From NCBI RefSeq assembly GCF_009881055.1, contig NZ_WXFG01000016.1, forward strand, positions 62,001-126,000: a DNA stretch of 64,000 nt, given 5' to 3'. This DNA comes from Peptoclostridium sp. (GTDB lineage: Bacteria; Bacillota; Clostridia; Peptostreptococcales; Peptostreptococcaceae). This document shows, in pieces, positions 56,913-63,496 of this stretch; positions within the stretch are counted from its first letter, which is position 1; each line of letters opens with the position of its first letter. The position numbers and the translations under genes are program-made. The notes below the pieces were generated by a model. That model was not told the origin of the DNA, searched no databases, and saw nothing but the letters and a program-made list of their open reading frames with translations.

Positions 56913-57716
56913 TTAGAACTTAGAAAAAAACAAAAGTACGACTACGCCGAGTACTATTCTGTAATAGGCAAACAGCTTGAAGTCATGCTTTTTTATGTAG
57001 TTCATGAAAAAAGATATTACAGCCATTGCTATAAGGAAGGAAAAAAACACGCCCGAGAGAAGGGTTATCCACTCTCCGCCCGAAATGGATAGTCCATTTT
57101 TGAGCAGCGAAAAAGCTGTAGCTCCTGCCATCGTAGGTATTGCCAGAAAGAAAGAAAATTCGGCTGCAATCTCCCTGGATGTGCCTCGGAGCATCGCACC
57201 TATGATTGTGGATGCAGACCTGGAAGTGCCCGGAATCATGGCTATGCACTGTATCAGACCTATCAGGAAGGCATTCTTGTATGTAAGTTCACCGAAGCTG
57301 TTTATCTTGAAGCTGCCGGAGCGCTTTTCAAGAAGAAGTATGGCTATTCCTCCTATTATGAGCATTACAGCCACAGTAGTGGGGTTGAACAGCTTCTCCT
57401 CTATAAAGTCACCAAAGAGGAATCCCAGAACCATTGCGGGGATGAAGCCCACAATAACTTTTTTCCATATGTCAAGCGATGCATCGCGTTCAAGCTTGCT
57501 TTTTTTAGAACTGAAGGGATACAGCTTGTGCCAGTAGAGCACTATAACCGAGAGAATCGCTCCAAACTGGATTATGACATTGAAAGAGTTTGAAAAGGTG
57601 CCTGAAAACTGGACCCACTTGTTGACGAGTATCAGATGGCCTGTGCTGCTTATGGGCAGAAATTCTGTTACACCCTCAACGAGCGAAAGTATGAGTGATT
57701 TTAAAATATCGTGCAT
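56913..57716 (-). CDS. uppP: Undecaprenyl-diphosphatase UppP (BacA)
   Basis: A 267-residue membrane phosphatase with about eight hydrophobic segments. The family motifs are EGVTEFLPISSTGHLILV near the N-terminus and the second motif PGTSRSASTIIGAMLRG (about residues 165-181). It recycles the C55 lipid carrier whose synthesis uses UppS, and gives bacitracin tolerance. The start is ATG at 57716 after AAGGAGGATTCCA; the open frame extends 10 codons upstream. Confidence 0.95.
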   Translation of the reverse strand: MHDILKSLILSLVEGVTEFLPISSTGHLILVNKWVQFSGTFSNSFNVIIQFGAILSVIVLYWHKLYPFSSKKSKLERDASLDIWKKVIVGFIPAMVLGFLFGDFIEEKLFNPTTVAVMLIIGGIAILLLEKRSGSFKINSFGELTYKNAFLIGLIQCIAMIPGTSRSASTIIGAMLRGTSREIAAEFSFFLAIPTMAGATAFSLLKNGLSISGGEWITLLSGVFFSFLIAMAVISFFMNYIKKHDFKLFAYYRIVLGVVVLLFFSKF

Positions 57717-57750
57717 TGGAATCCTCCTTGCTGTTTTTTGCAACAACTAC

Positions 57751-57780
57751 AGTATAGCAAAGGTGAAGCAGTAAAATCAA
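57751..57780 (-). promoter_or_regulatory. Promoter of uppP
   Basis: On the minus strand, -35 TTGATT (57780-57775) and -10 TATACT (57756-57751) with an 18-base spacer. It stands between the terminator of the upstream secreted-protein gene and uppP. Confidence 0.65.
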
Positions 57781-57862
57781 CATAAAAAGGTCCCACCTCA
57801 GCCCATTTGGGTGCTTTTAACGAATAGCATGATGCGGTTGAAGGTATGAGGGTATTTCGAGT

Positions 57863-57889
57863 AAAAAAAGAAACTCGCGAAAATGCGAG
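57863..57889 (-). terminator. Terminator of the secreted-protein gene
   Basis: On the minus strand, stem CTCGCA with CGCGAG around TTTT (57889-57874; one G-T pair), followed by TTTCTTTTTTT. It ends transcription 28 bases after the stop of the gene at 57917-58681. Confidence 0.8.
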
Positions 57890-57916
57890 CCTCAAGGTAT
57901 TTTATAAATCACTATA

Positions 57917-58681
57917 CTAGGAATTGCCTCCGGCAGTTCTTATGGCAGCCTGGTGGGCGGGATCCACTTTGCCGTTTACATGGAGCATGCTATTTTTGAA
58001 ATGAAGGCAGAAATGCCCGTCGACTCCGTTGTTTTTGATCATGTCGTAGTTTATACCGCGCCCGTAGCCTGCGCTCCTGTTGGCTGTTATTGCCTTGTGC
58101 GGCTGCGCGTCAACACCGGCATGAGGCATGCCGTTCATGGACGCCGCTATTGCCTGTCCACCCGCAAATACGATTACAGGTCTTCTGCTCCAATTATACG
58201 AGCCGCCCCAGAGCTCTTTTATAATAGCAGCATCCTCGGGAGTCAGAGGTTCGATGTCGGCGTGATTTGTGCCGCCTTCTATGACAATTGTAAACACTTT
58301 TCCTGTGTTAAAGTCCTTCACCTTAAGTATGTCACTCTGTTTAATCAGCTTGCCGCGAACCTGGCTCCACCAGTCGAGGGCATTGCCGTATGTAGTATTC
58401 CTGATATACTCTTCTTCGGCATTAAGTGCTTGCAAGTGCTGATTGCTCTTGAATGTTGACACTTGCTTTACAAGAAGCGTTTCATAGTAGTTCTTAATCG
58501 GTATGCCGCTTTGTGATGCCAGGATAATGTTTGTACCTGGTTTGGCGTAGCCTGCCGTCACAAGCTTTTCATCTGAATCAGTCTGAGCGAATATAATCGA
58601 GGTTCCCATTATTGAAACTGTGAGAACAATCAGAAGTCTCAATGCTGCGGGTTTGCGTATGAATTTTAATGTTTTTATCAT
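57917..58681 (-). CDS. Secreted protein of unknown function with His/Cys-containing C-terminal domain
   Basis: A 254-residue protein I cannot assign. A typical signal peptide (basic MIKTLKFIRK, hydrophobic core at about 13-30, cleavage likely after IIFA) precedes a mature part of about 220 residues. The first section has ASQSGIPIKNYYETLL; a small middle section (KQSDILKVKDFNTGKVFTIV) looks like beta strands; the C-terminal section is rich in possible metal or catalytic residues: GGTNHADIEPLT, GMPHAGVDAQPHK and VDGHFCLHFKNSMLH with VDPAHQAAI near the end. An extracellular, perhaps cell-wall related enzyme is possible but not shown. It has its own promoter and terminator. Confidence 0.8.
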   Translation of the reverse strand: MIKTLKFIRKPAALRLLIVLTVSIMGTSIIFAQTDSDEKLVTAGYAKPGTNIILASQSGIPIKNYYETLLVKQVSTFKSNQHLQALNAEEEYIRNTTYGNALDWWSQVRGKLIKQSDILKVKDFNTGKVFTIVIEGGTNHADIEPLTPEDAAIIKELWGGSYNWSRRPVIVFAGGQAIAASMNGMPHAGVDAQPHKAITANRSAGYGRGINYDMIKNNGVDGHFCLHFKNSMLHVNGKVDPAHQAAIRTAGGNS

Positions 58682-58720
58682 ATAATCATTCCTTTCTGCT
58701 GCGCTTTGGCTATACCTAAG

Positions 58721-58748
58721 ATTATACTGTTTTAAACATAAAAATCAA
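58721..58748 (-). promoter_or_regulatory. Promoter of the secreted-protein gene
   Basis: On the minus strand, -35 TTGATT (58748-58743) and perfect -10 TATAAT (58726-58721) with a 16-base spacer, 40 bases before the start. Confidence 0.65.
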
Positions 58749-58843
58749 TAAAAATTAAAATAAAATTATAAATAACGCACGGTGGAAGTGGCTGGATCCG
58801 GTAATTTCAACTGCTGTATGCTCGTTGTTTTTATTGAAAACAA

Positions 58844-58872
58844 TTGACTAGGATCAAATATTTGCTTAATAT
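58844..58872 (+). promoter_or_regulatory. Promoter of the histidine phosphatase gene
   Basis: -35 TTGACT (58844-58849) and -10 TAATAT (58867-58872) with a 17-base spacer. The rest of the gap 58749-58843 between the two divergent promoters is AT-rich with a short GC island and shows no further structure. Confidence 0.6.
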
Positions 58873-58912
58873 TATTATATTAAGGAACATAAGCTGAGGA
58901 GAGAATGAAATA

Positions 58913-59530
58913 ATGAAGAGGATATATCTGACAAGGCATGGACAGACAGAGTGGAATGTGCAAAAAAGATTCCAGGGGCACAAGGATTCGGCACTTACAG
59001 AAACGGGCGTAAGGCAGGCGCAATGGCTAAGGGATGCCATACAAAACACCCCAATAGACAAGGTGTACTCAAGTCCTCTGCCCAGGGCGTACACAACTGC
59101 CCGCATAATCACAGAGGGAAAGGGCATTGAAATAGAAAGCCGTGAAGGTCTCAAGGAGATGAACTTTGGAGTCTGGGAAGGCATGTCTGAAAGCGAGATA
59201 AAAGTAGGCAGTGCAGAGCAGCTGCATAACTTCTGGAACAGGCCGCACATGTTTGTGCCGTGTGGCGGAGAAAGCTATGAGGAAGCCAGCAGGCGTATCA
59301 TCACGGAGTTCGACGGCATAGTTAAAAGCAGCAGCGGTTCAAATCTGCTAATGGTAGTACACGGAGTAGTGCTCAAGCTGATACTGCTCCATGCAGAAAA
59401 CGGCAGCATGCAAGATCTGTGGCAGCCGCCATTTGTCCATCCTACAAGCCTTAGCGTTTTGGAATATGACGAGACGCAGAATTCATACAGAGTAATCAAA
59501 AAATCAGATATCTCACACTATAGAGAGTAA
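58913..59530 (+). CDS. Histidine phosphatase family protein (phosphoglycerate mutase-like)
   Basis: A 205-residue protein of the histidine phosphatase superfamily. The catalytic histidine lies in YLTRHGQTEWN (about H9), the second arginine/proline region is VYSSPLPRAYTTARI, the acid residue is in LKEMNFGVWEG and the second histidine in VVHGVVLKLI. Members include cofactor-dependent phosphoglycerate mutase, alpha-ribazole phosphatase and broad phosphatases; the short length excludes a classic GpmA and no cobalamin genes lie nearby. The substrate is unknown. It is a single-gene unit with its own promoter and terminator. Confidence 0.88.
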   Translation: MKRIYLTRHGQTEWNVQKRFQGHKDSALTETGVRQAQWLRDAIQNTPIDKVYSSPLPRAYTTARIITEGKGIEIESREGLKEMNFGVWEGMSESEIKVGSAEQLHNFWNRPHMFVPCGGESYEEASRRIITEFDGIVKSSSGSNLLMVVHGVVLKLILLHAENGSMQDLWQPPFVHPTSLSVLEYDETQNSYRVIKKSDISHYRE

Positions 59531-59544
59531 GTTGAGTGGACATT

Positions 59545-59580
59545 AAAGAGCCTGACGTATTGCAGGCTCTTTCTTTAATT
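59545..59580 (+). terminator. Intrinsic terminator after the histidine phosphatase gene
   Basis: Stem AAAGAGCCTG (59545-59554) with CAGGCTCTTT (59563-59572), 8-base loop, followed by CTTTAATTT. The A run on the left may let it also serve the converging PadR gene. Confidence 0.9.
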
Positions 59581-59605
59581 TGGTTTAATTATATTCGATT
59601 TTGAC

Positions 59606-59995
59606 CTAGAGGCTGAGCAGCTCAATGAACTTGTCTATCAGTGCCTTTGTTTTTTTGAGTGAATCGAGGGTGTCCCTGTCCTTTAGCTTGAAGTATCTTG
59701 TACCCTCATCTGTGATTCTGTAGAGTCTTGTGGAGCGATTCTTGGAAGAGGAGTCATCCTTCCACCAGCTCTTTATGAAGCCTTCTGATTCAAGCTTGTG
59801 GAGCGTGGTGTATATGGTGCTGTAGGATATAGGGAAAGGATATCCTTCAAAATGCTCTGTAAAGGCGTCGAATATCTGCTTACCGTATATTGATTTTCCA
59901 AGAGAAAGTTCCTTTAAAACATACATCCTGTAAAGCTCGGTCGTATTGAATACAGACCTTGGAGCAACAAGATGGTTTCGCTTATTCTTTTCCAT
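59606..59995 (-). CDS. PadR family transcriptional regulator
   Basis: A 129-residue PadR-type winged-helix protein. The DNA-binding domain (about 15-95) has ELYRMYVLKELSLGKSIYGK, PISYSTIYTTLHKLESEGFI and RLYRITDEGTRYF; a C-terminal helix for dimerisation follows (TLDSLKKTKALIDKFIELL). The start is ATG at 59995 after GGAGGTG. PadR proteins usually repress a nearby transporter or detoxification gene, but none is adjacent here. A 22-bp motif occurs twice upstream, suggesting autoregulation. Confidence 0.9.
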   Translation of the reverse strand: MEKNKRNHLVAPRSVFNTTELYRMYVLKELSLGKSIYGKQIFDAFTEHFEGYPFPISYSTIYTTLHKLESEGFIKSWWKDDSSSKNRSTRLYRITDEGTRYFKLKDRDTLDSLKKTKALIDKFIELLSL

Positions 59996-60027
59996 AAAAA
60001 ACACCTCCTAAGGAACTAACCTAAAAC

Positions 60028-60049
60028 AATATTATCTTAAATGATATAT
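60028..60049. promoter_or_regulatory. Putative PadR operator, copy 1
   Basis: A 22-bp AT-rich motif, AATATTATC-T-TAAATGATATAT, with TATC/GATA half-sites. It lies between the PadR gene and its likely extended -10 box (TGATATAAT on the minus strand, near 60053-60061), where a repressor would block transcription. Confidence 0.5.
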
Positions 60050-60148
60050 CAATATTATATCACATACCTATCTAAAAATGCTCGCGGATTTCCGGAGGCT
60101 CTAGGGAGCCAAAATCTACGAATTTAGAGAAAAACATATAATTTAATT

Positions 60149-60170
60149 AATATTATCGTAAATGATATAT
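60149..60170. promoter_or_regulatory. Putative PadR operator, copy 2
   Basis: The same 22-bp motif with one change (AATATTATC-G-TAAATGATATAT), 121 bases from copy 1 and about 40 bases upstream of the pab promoter. The gap 59996-60321 otherwise holds AT-rich DNA with a short GC-rich island at about 60080-60115 and no recognisable gene. Confidence 0.5.
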
Positions 60171-60210
60171 AATTTTTAATTTTTTATTTTTCGTTAAATA
60201 ATTATTCGAA

Positions 60211-60239
60211 TTGAAATGATGTTTTCTTTCTAATAATAT
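60211..60239 (+). promoter_or_regulatory. Promoter of pabA-pabB-pabC
   Basis: -35 TTGAAA (60211-60216) and -10 TAATAT (60234-60239) with a 17-base spacer; the region is very AT-rich, so other -10 choices (TATAAT at about 60239) exist. The start of pabA is about 80 bases on. Confidence 0.5.
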
Positions 60240-60321
60240 ATAATAATGAGACACAAATTATGAAATTTAAACGCTTAAGAAAAATTGATGACAACAATAA
60301 TATACTTGAGGAGTGATCCGC

Positions 60322-60906
60322 TTGATTCTTATGATAGACAACTACGACTCGTTTACGTACAACCTTGTACAATACCTGTCGAGCCTGAACGAGGAAGTAA
60401 AAGTTTATAGAAATGACGAAATAACAATAGAAATGATCGAGGAGCTAAATCCAGACATAATAGTAATATCTCCAGGGCCGTGCACCCCTGACGAAGCCGG
60501 CATATCCAAGCAGGCAGTTGAAAGCTTCAAGGGCAGGATCCCGGTGCTTGGAATATGCCTTGGACATCAGACAATAGGACGAGTTTTTGGTGGCAACATA
60601 GTAAAAGCCAGCGAGCCTGTTCACGGTAAAGTGCATGAGATATTCCACGATGGCAAGGGCGTATTTGAAGGTCTAAAGAACCCTCTCAAGGTAACTAGAT
60701 ACCATTCGTTAGTTGTGGAAAAAGAGACGCTTCCTGATTGCCTTGAGATAAGCGCTCAGACTAAGGACGGCGAGATAATGGGTTTAAGACACAAGGAGTA
60801 TGATATTGAAGGCGTACAGTTCCACCCTGAAGCAATACTGACTGAAATGGGCCTTGAAATGCTGAGGAATTTCCTTGTGCATGCAAAACAAAGGAGGAAA
60901 AAATAA
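60322..60906 (+). CDS. pabA: Aminodeoxychorismate synthase, glutamine amidotransferase component
   Basis: A 194-residue class I glutamine amidotransferase: MIDNYDSFTYNLVQYL, the oxyanion strand VISPGPCTPDEAGIS, nucleophile C79 in GICLGHQTIG and the His/Glu pair in VQFHPEAILTE. It supplies ammonia to PabB. TTG 60322 is chosen since TTGAGGAGTG is 7 bases upstream; GTG 60313 lies inside that site. The pabABC context makes this PabA, although such subunits can also serve TrpE. Confidence 0.92.
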   Translation: MILMIDNYDSFTYNLVQYLSSLNEEVKVYRNDEITIEMIEELNPDIIVISPGPCTPDEAGISKQAVESFKGRIPVLGICLGHQTIGRVFGGNIVKASEPVHGKVHEIFHDGKGVFEGLKNPLKVTRYHSLVVEKETLPDCLEISAQTKDGEIMGLRHKEYDIEGVQFHPEAILTEMGLEMLRNFLVHAKQRRKK

Positions 60907-62283
60907 ATGATAATAAAGGAACTAAAAACATCCCTTGGGAGCTTCGAAATATTCACTGTATTTAAGGACAGAAAAAACTCTTTTTTCCTCGACAGCGGCA
61001 TGGATCACGAAAAGCTAGGCAGATACTCTTTTATAGGCTTTGATCCAATAGAGACAATCAAGAGCAAGAACGGCAAAGTCACAATAGAAACCGTTGGAGA
61101 GAAGAGAGAGCTCAACTCAAATCCATTCAAAGAGCTGGGCATTATTCTTGACAAGTACAAGACCAGCTATAGTTGCGACATCCCCTTTGCAGGAGGAGCG
61201 GTGGGATACCTTGGCTATGACCTTTGCCATCACGTTGAAAAGTTGCCGAGAACGGCAATAGACGATGTGAACATACCGGATATGTTTTTCGGAATATATG
61301 ACGGAATCGTTGCAATTGATCATGTCGAGAAAAAGACGTATTTGGCTGCCCTTGGAATAATAAGTGATGCGCAGGAGGTCATAAGCGAAATAGAATCGGC
61401 CATTTCAGAGGCTGAAAAAAATGGGGTCTCAATAGAGATGCCTCAGGTTGAAGATAGTCCGGTAATAGAGAGCAACTTCACCAAGGAGGATTATTTAGAG
61501 GCGCTGCAGAAAGTTAAGGACTATATAAGGTCTGGAGACATATACCAGGTGAACATGACACAAAGGTTTCGCTGCAAAACGGAGCTTCAACCCTATGAGC
61601 TCTACACAAGGCTTAGGACAATAAACCCTGCCCCATTTGCGTGCTACATGGATTTTGACGAAGGCCATATACTCAGCAGCTCGCCCGAGCGGTTTATGCA
61701 GATAAGGGACAAAAAAGCGCAGACAAGGCCGATAAAGGGTACAAGGCCAAGAGGCGCCAACGCCGCCGAGGACGAATCGAACAGAAAGGAGCTTGAAAAC
61801 AGCGAAAAGGACAAGTCGGAGCTCCTAATGATAGTTGACCTTGAGCGGAATGACCTTGGAAAGGTATGCAAGACGGGAAGCGTAAAAGTGACAGAGTTGT
61901 TTTGCATAGAGGAATATCCGACGGTATTCCACCTTGTATCTACAGTGGAAGGGGAGCTAAGAGACGATGTAGGCGCGCTAGAATGCATAGAGTCGTCATT
62001 CCCGGGAGGCTCTATAACAGGAGCTCCAAAGATAAGGGCAATGCAGGTAATCGACGAGCTGGAGCCCACCCAGCGCAACATATACACCGGCTCAATAGGG
62101 TATATAGGCTTTAACGACGATGCCGACTTCAACATAGTAATAAGGACGATACTTCAAAAGGGAGAAAATGCATATTTCCAGGCGGGCGGCGGCATAGTCT
62201 GGGATTCGGACAAGGAATTCGAATACGAGGAGACACTTCACAAGGCAAGAGCTCTTGTAAAAGCTCTTTGCGGCGGGGAGTAG
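60907..62283 (+). CDS. pabB: Aminodeoxychorismate synthase component I
   Basis: A 458-residue chorismate-utilising enzyme. The catalytic lysine is in RPIKGTRPRG (about residue 275), the feature that separates PabB from anthranilate synthase TrpE (which has Ala there). Further motifs are GDIYQVNMTQRF, SELLMIVDLERNDLGKVC and FPGGSITGAPKIRAMQVID. It makes 4-amino-4-deoxychorismate for folate. The ATG directly follows the pabA stop. Confidence 0.94.
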   Translation: MIIKELKTSLGSFEIFTVFKDRKNSFFLDSGMDHEKLGRYSFIGFDPIETIKSKNGKVTIETVGEKRELNSNPFKELGIILDKYKTSYSCDIPFAGGAVGYLGYDLCHHVEKLPRTAIDDVNIPDMFFGIYDGIVAIDHVEKKTYLAALGIISDAQEVISEIESAISEAEKNGVSIEMPQVEDSPVIESNFTKEDYLEALQKVKDYIRSGDIYQVNMTQRFRCKTELQPYELYTRLRTINPAPFACYMDFDEGHILSSSPERFMQIRDKKAQTRPIKGTRPRGANAAEDESNRKELENSEKDKSELLMIVDLERNDLGKVCKTGSVKVTELFCIEEYPTVFHLVSTVEGELRDDVGALECIESSFPGGSITGAPKIRAMQVIDELEPTQRNIYTGSIGYIGFNDDADFNIVIRTILQKGENAYFQAGGGIVWDSDKEFEYEETLHKARALVKALCGGE

Positions 62284-62287
62284 CCCA

Positions 62288-63124
62288 GTGAATATATATA
62301 TAAACGGCGAGATTATAGAATCGAGAGATCTAATATTTAGCCCGCTATCAAGTGGAACGGCTCACGGCTGGGGGGTATTCGAGACGATTAAGCTTGTTGA
62401 GGGAAAGCCGGTATTTCTAAGAGAGCACTTCAGCAGGCTTCAAAAATCCTGCATAGTGGCAGGAATTGCTATGAAAGAGAATTTCGACAGCATAAGACAA
62501 AGCTGTGAAAGCGTAATCATAGAAAACAGGCTTTCCCGAGGCTTCCTCAAGATAATGTGTCTAAAAAGAAATGAGGATAGTTCGGATGTTGTAATCAGCG
62601 TTGGCGAGAAGATATATGGAGAGGATGTATACAATCGAGGTCTTAAGCTCTGTTATGCAGGTGTGCTCAAAAATGAAAACTCCGACTTGACATATATAAA
62701 GAGTACAAACTATATGGAAAACATGCTGCAGATAGCACGAGCGCGAGAAAAAGGGTATGAAGAGCCGATTTTTATAAACTCCAGGGGCGAATTGAGCGAG
62801 GGAGCCGTATCTAACATATTTTTCGTAAAAGGGGCCAAAATATTCACGCCCTCTGTGGAATGCGGGCTTCTTGCCGGAATTGCCCGGGAGAAGGCAATTA
62901 CATTATGCCGTCAATTAGATATGGAAGTAGTCCAAGGAGGATTCGCCAAGGATTTCTACAAGACCTCTGATGAGATTTTCATTACAAATTCCCTTATGGG
63001 GGTTATGCCAGTATGCTTGTTTGAGGAGAAAATCTTCAATGTAGGCAGCTTTGATATCACTTGGAAGCTCAACGGATTATTCAATGGCATGGAGAACACT
63101 GATATTGAGATTTATAAACGATAG
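62288..63124 (+). CDS. pabC: Aminodeoxychorismate lyase PabC (class IV aminotransferase fold)
   Basis: A 278-residue PLP enzyme of the class IV fold. It has GTAHGWGVFETIKL near the N-terminus, the lysine that binds PLP in YIKSTNYMENML (about residue 138) and GELSEGAVSNIFFVKG. By context it releases pyruvate from aminodeoxychorismate to give p-aminobenzoate; by sequence alone a branched-chain or D-amino acid aminotransferase would be possible. The start is GTG 62288 after GGGGAG. Confidence 0.88.
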   Translation: MNIYINGEIIESRDLIFSPLSSGTAHGWGVFETIKLVEGKPVFLREHFSRLQKSCIVAGIAMKENFDSIRQSCESVIIENRLSRGFLKIMCLKRNEDSSDVVISVGEKIYGEDVYNRGLKLCYAGVLKNENSDLTYIKSTNYMENMLQIARAREKGYEEPIFINSRGELSEGAVSNIFFVKGAKIFTPSVECGLLAGIAREKAITLCRQLDMEVVQGGFAKDFYKTSDEIFITNSLMGVMPVCLFEEKIFNVGSFDITWKLNGLFNGMENTDIEIYKR

Positions 63125-63128
63125 ACGA

Positions 63129-63174
63129 GGGCAGGTTCTTCGAGTATTCGACGGACCTGTCTTTAATTTTTCGA
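63129..63174 (+). terminator. Intrinsic terminator of the pab operon (repeat copy 1)
   Basis: A stem of nine pairs (63130-63138 with 63153-63161), a T/C mismatch, then TCGA (63140-63143) with TCGA (63148-63151) around GTAT; TTTAATTTTT follows. It begins 4 bases after the pabC stop. The 36 bases at 63129-63164 recur exactly at 63725-63760 inside the recombinase gene. Confidence 0.88.
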
Positions 63175-63254
63175 CTTATACTTTCAAAGAAGGTTGGATA
63201 ATGCGATTTCAAAATGCCATGCCAAAAATATTCCATAAAAATACTCTGATATGG

Positions 63255-63260
63255 TATAAT
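63255..63260 (+). promoter_or_regulatory. Probable -10 box of the miaB promoter
   Basis: A perfect TATAAT lies 36 bases before the miaB start. The matching -35 (TTCCAT near 63231-63236, about 18 bases upstream) is weak. It implies that the interrupted miaB is still transcribed toward the inserted DNA. Confidence 0.5.
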
Positions 63261-63295
63261 CATATCTAGTGAAATTGTACGAGGAGGCATTGGTT

Positions 63296-63469
63296 TTGGG
63301 AGAAAGAAAGCAAGTTGAAATATCTGCTCATGAGATTGAAAAGCAGGAATACTATACAAGAGAAGTAAGAAGGATAAACGATGAGCAACGCGAAAAAACG
63401 AGGCGCGTCAGAAAATATATAGTTCTCACTTATGGCTGTCCAGTGAATGCAGTGAGATGCATTCTGTAA
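63296..63469 (+). pseudogene. miaB: miaB 5' fragment, interrupted after the first cluster-cysteine motif
   Basis: The reading frame from TTG 63296 (8 bases after GAGGAGG) gives 57 residues. Its first 48 match the N-terminus of clostridial MiaB: AHEIEKQEYYTREVRRINDE, then RKYIVLTYGC, where MiaB continues with QMN and about 400 more residues. Here the frame reads PVNAVRCIL and stops at 63467-63469. MiaB is the radical SAM enzyme that adds a methylthio group to i6A37 of tRNA. Only the first cluster cysteine is left; the radical SAM and TRAM domains are missing from this side. The rest of the gene may lie beyond the inserted element, outside the window. Confidence 0.82.
63424..63457. repeat. Inverted repeat centred on the miaB break: candidate attachment site
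   Basis: TCTCACT (63424-63430) and its complement AGTGAGA (63451-63457) are separated by 20 bases, with the centre between 63440 and 63441, exactly where MiaB similarity ends. Attachment sites of large serine integrases are imperfect inverted repeats around a central dinucleotide, so this may be attL of the element. Confidence 0.5.
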
Positions 63470-63496
63470 TTGAGAATGAAAAAGGACTAGCGCAAG

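Noticed and set aside
57781-57830. CCCATTTGGG and nearby CCCACC/GGGTG repeats between uppP and the secreted-protein gene as a riboswitch
   Set aside because: The stretch lies upstream of the uppP promoter and downstream of the other gene's terminator, so it would not be in a leader; the pairings are short and ambiguous.
60907-62283. Anthranilate synthase TrpE instead of PabB
   Set aside because: The catalytic position reads PIKGT with Lys, as in PabB, and pabC follows; no other tryptophan genes are nearby.
63269-63298. GTG 63269 or TTG 63290 as the miaB start
   Set aside because: GTG 63269 precedes the ribosome site GAGGAGG, and TTG 63290 is only 2 bases from it; TTG 63296 has 8-base spacing.
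63081-63359. Minus-strand frame over the pabC-miaB gap containing KIKDRSVEYSKNLP, read as a decayed second recombinase
   Set aside because: Similarity to the recombinase does not clearly extend beyond the 36-nt hairpin and about 20 T-rich bases. The frame runs through pabC and the miaB promoter, so a working terminator is the simpler reading; the shared sequence is reported as a repeat.
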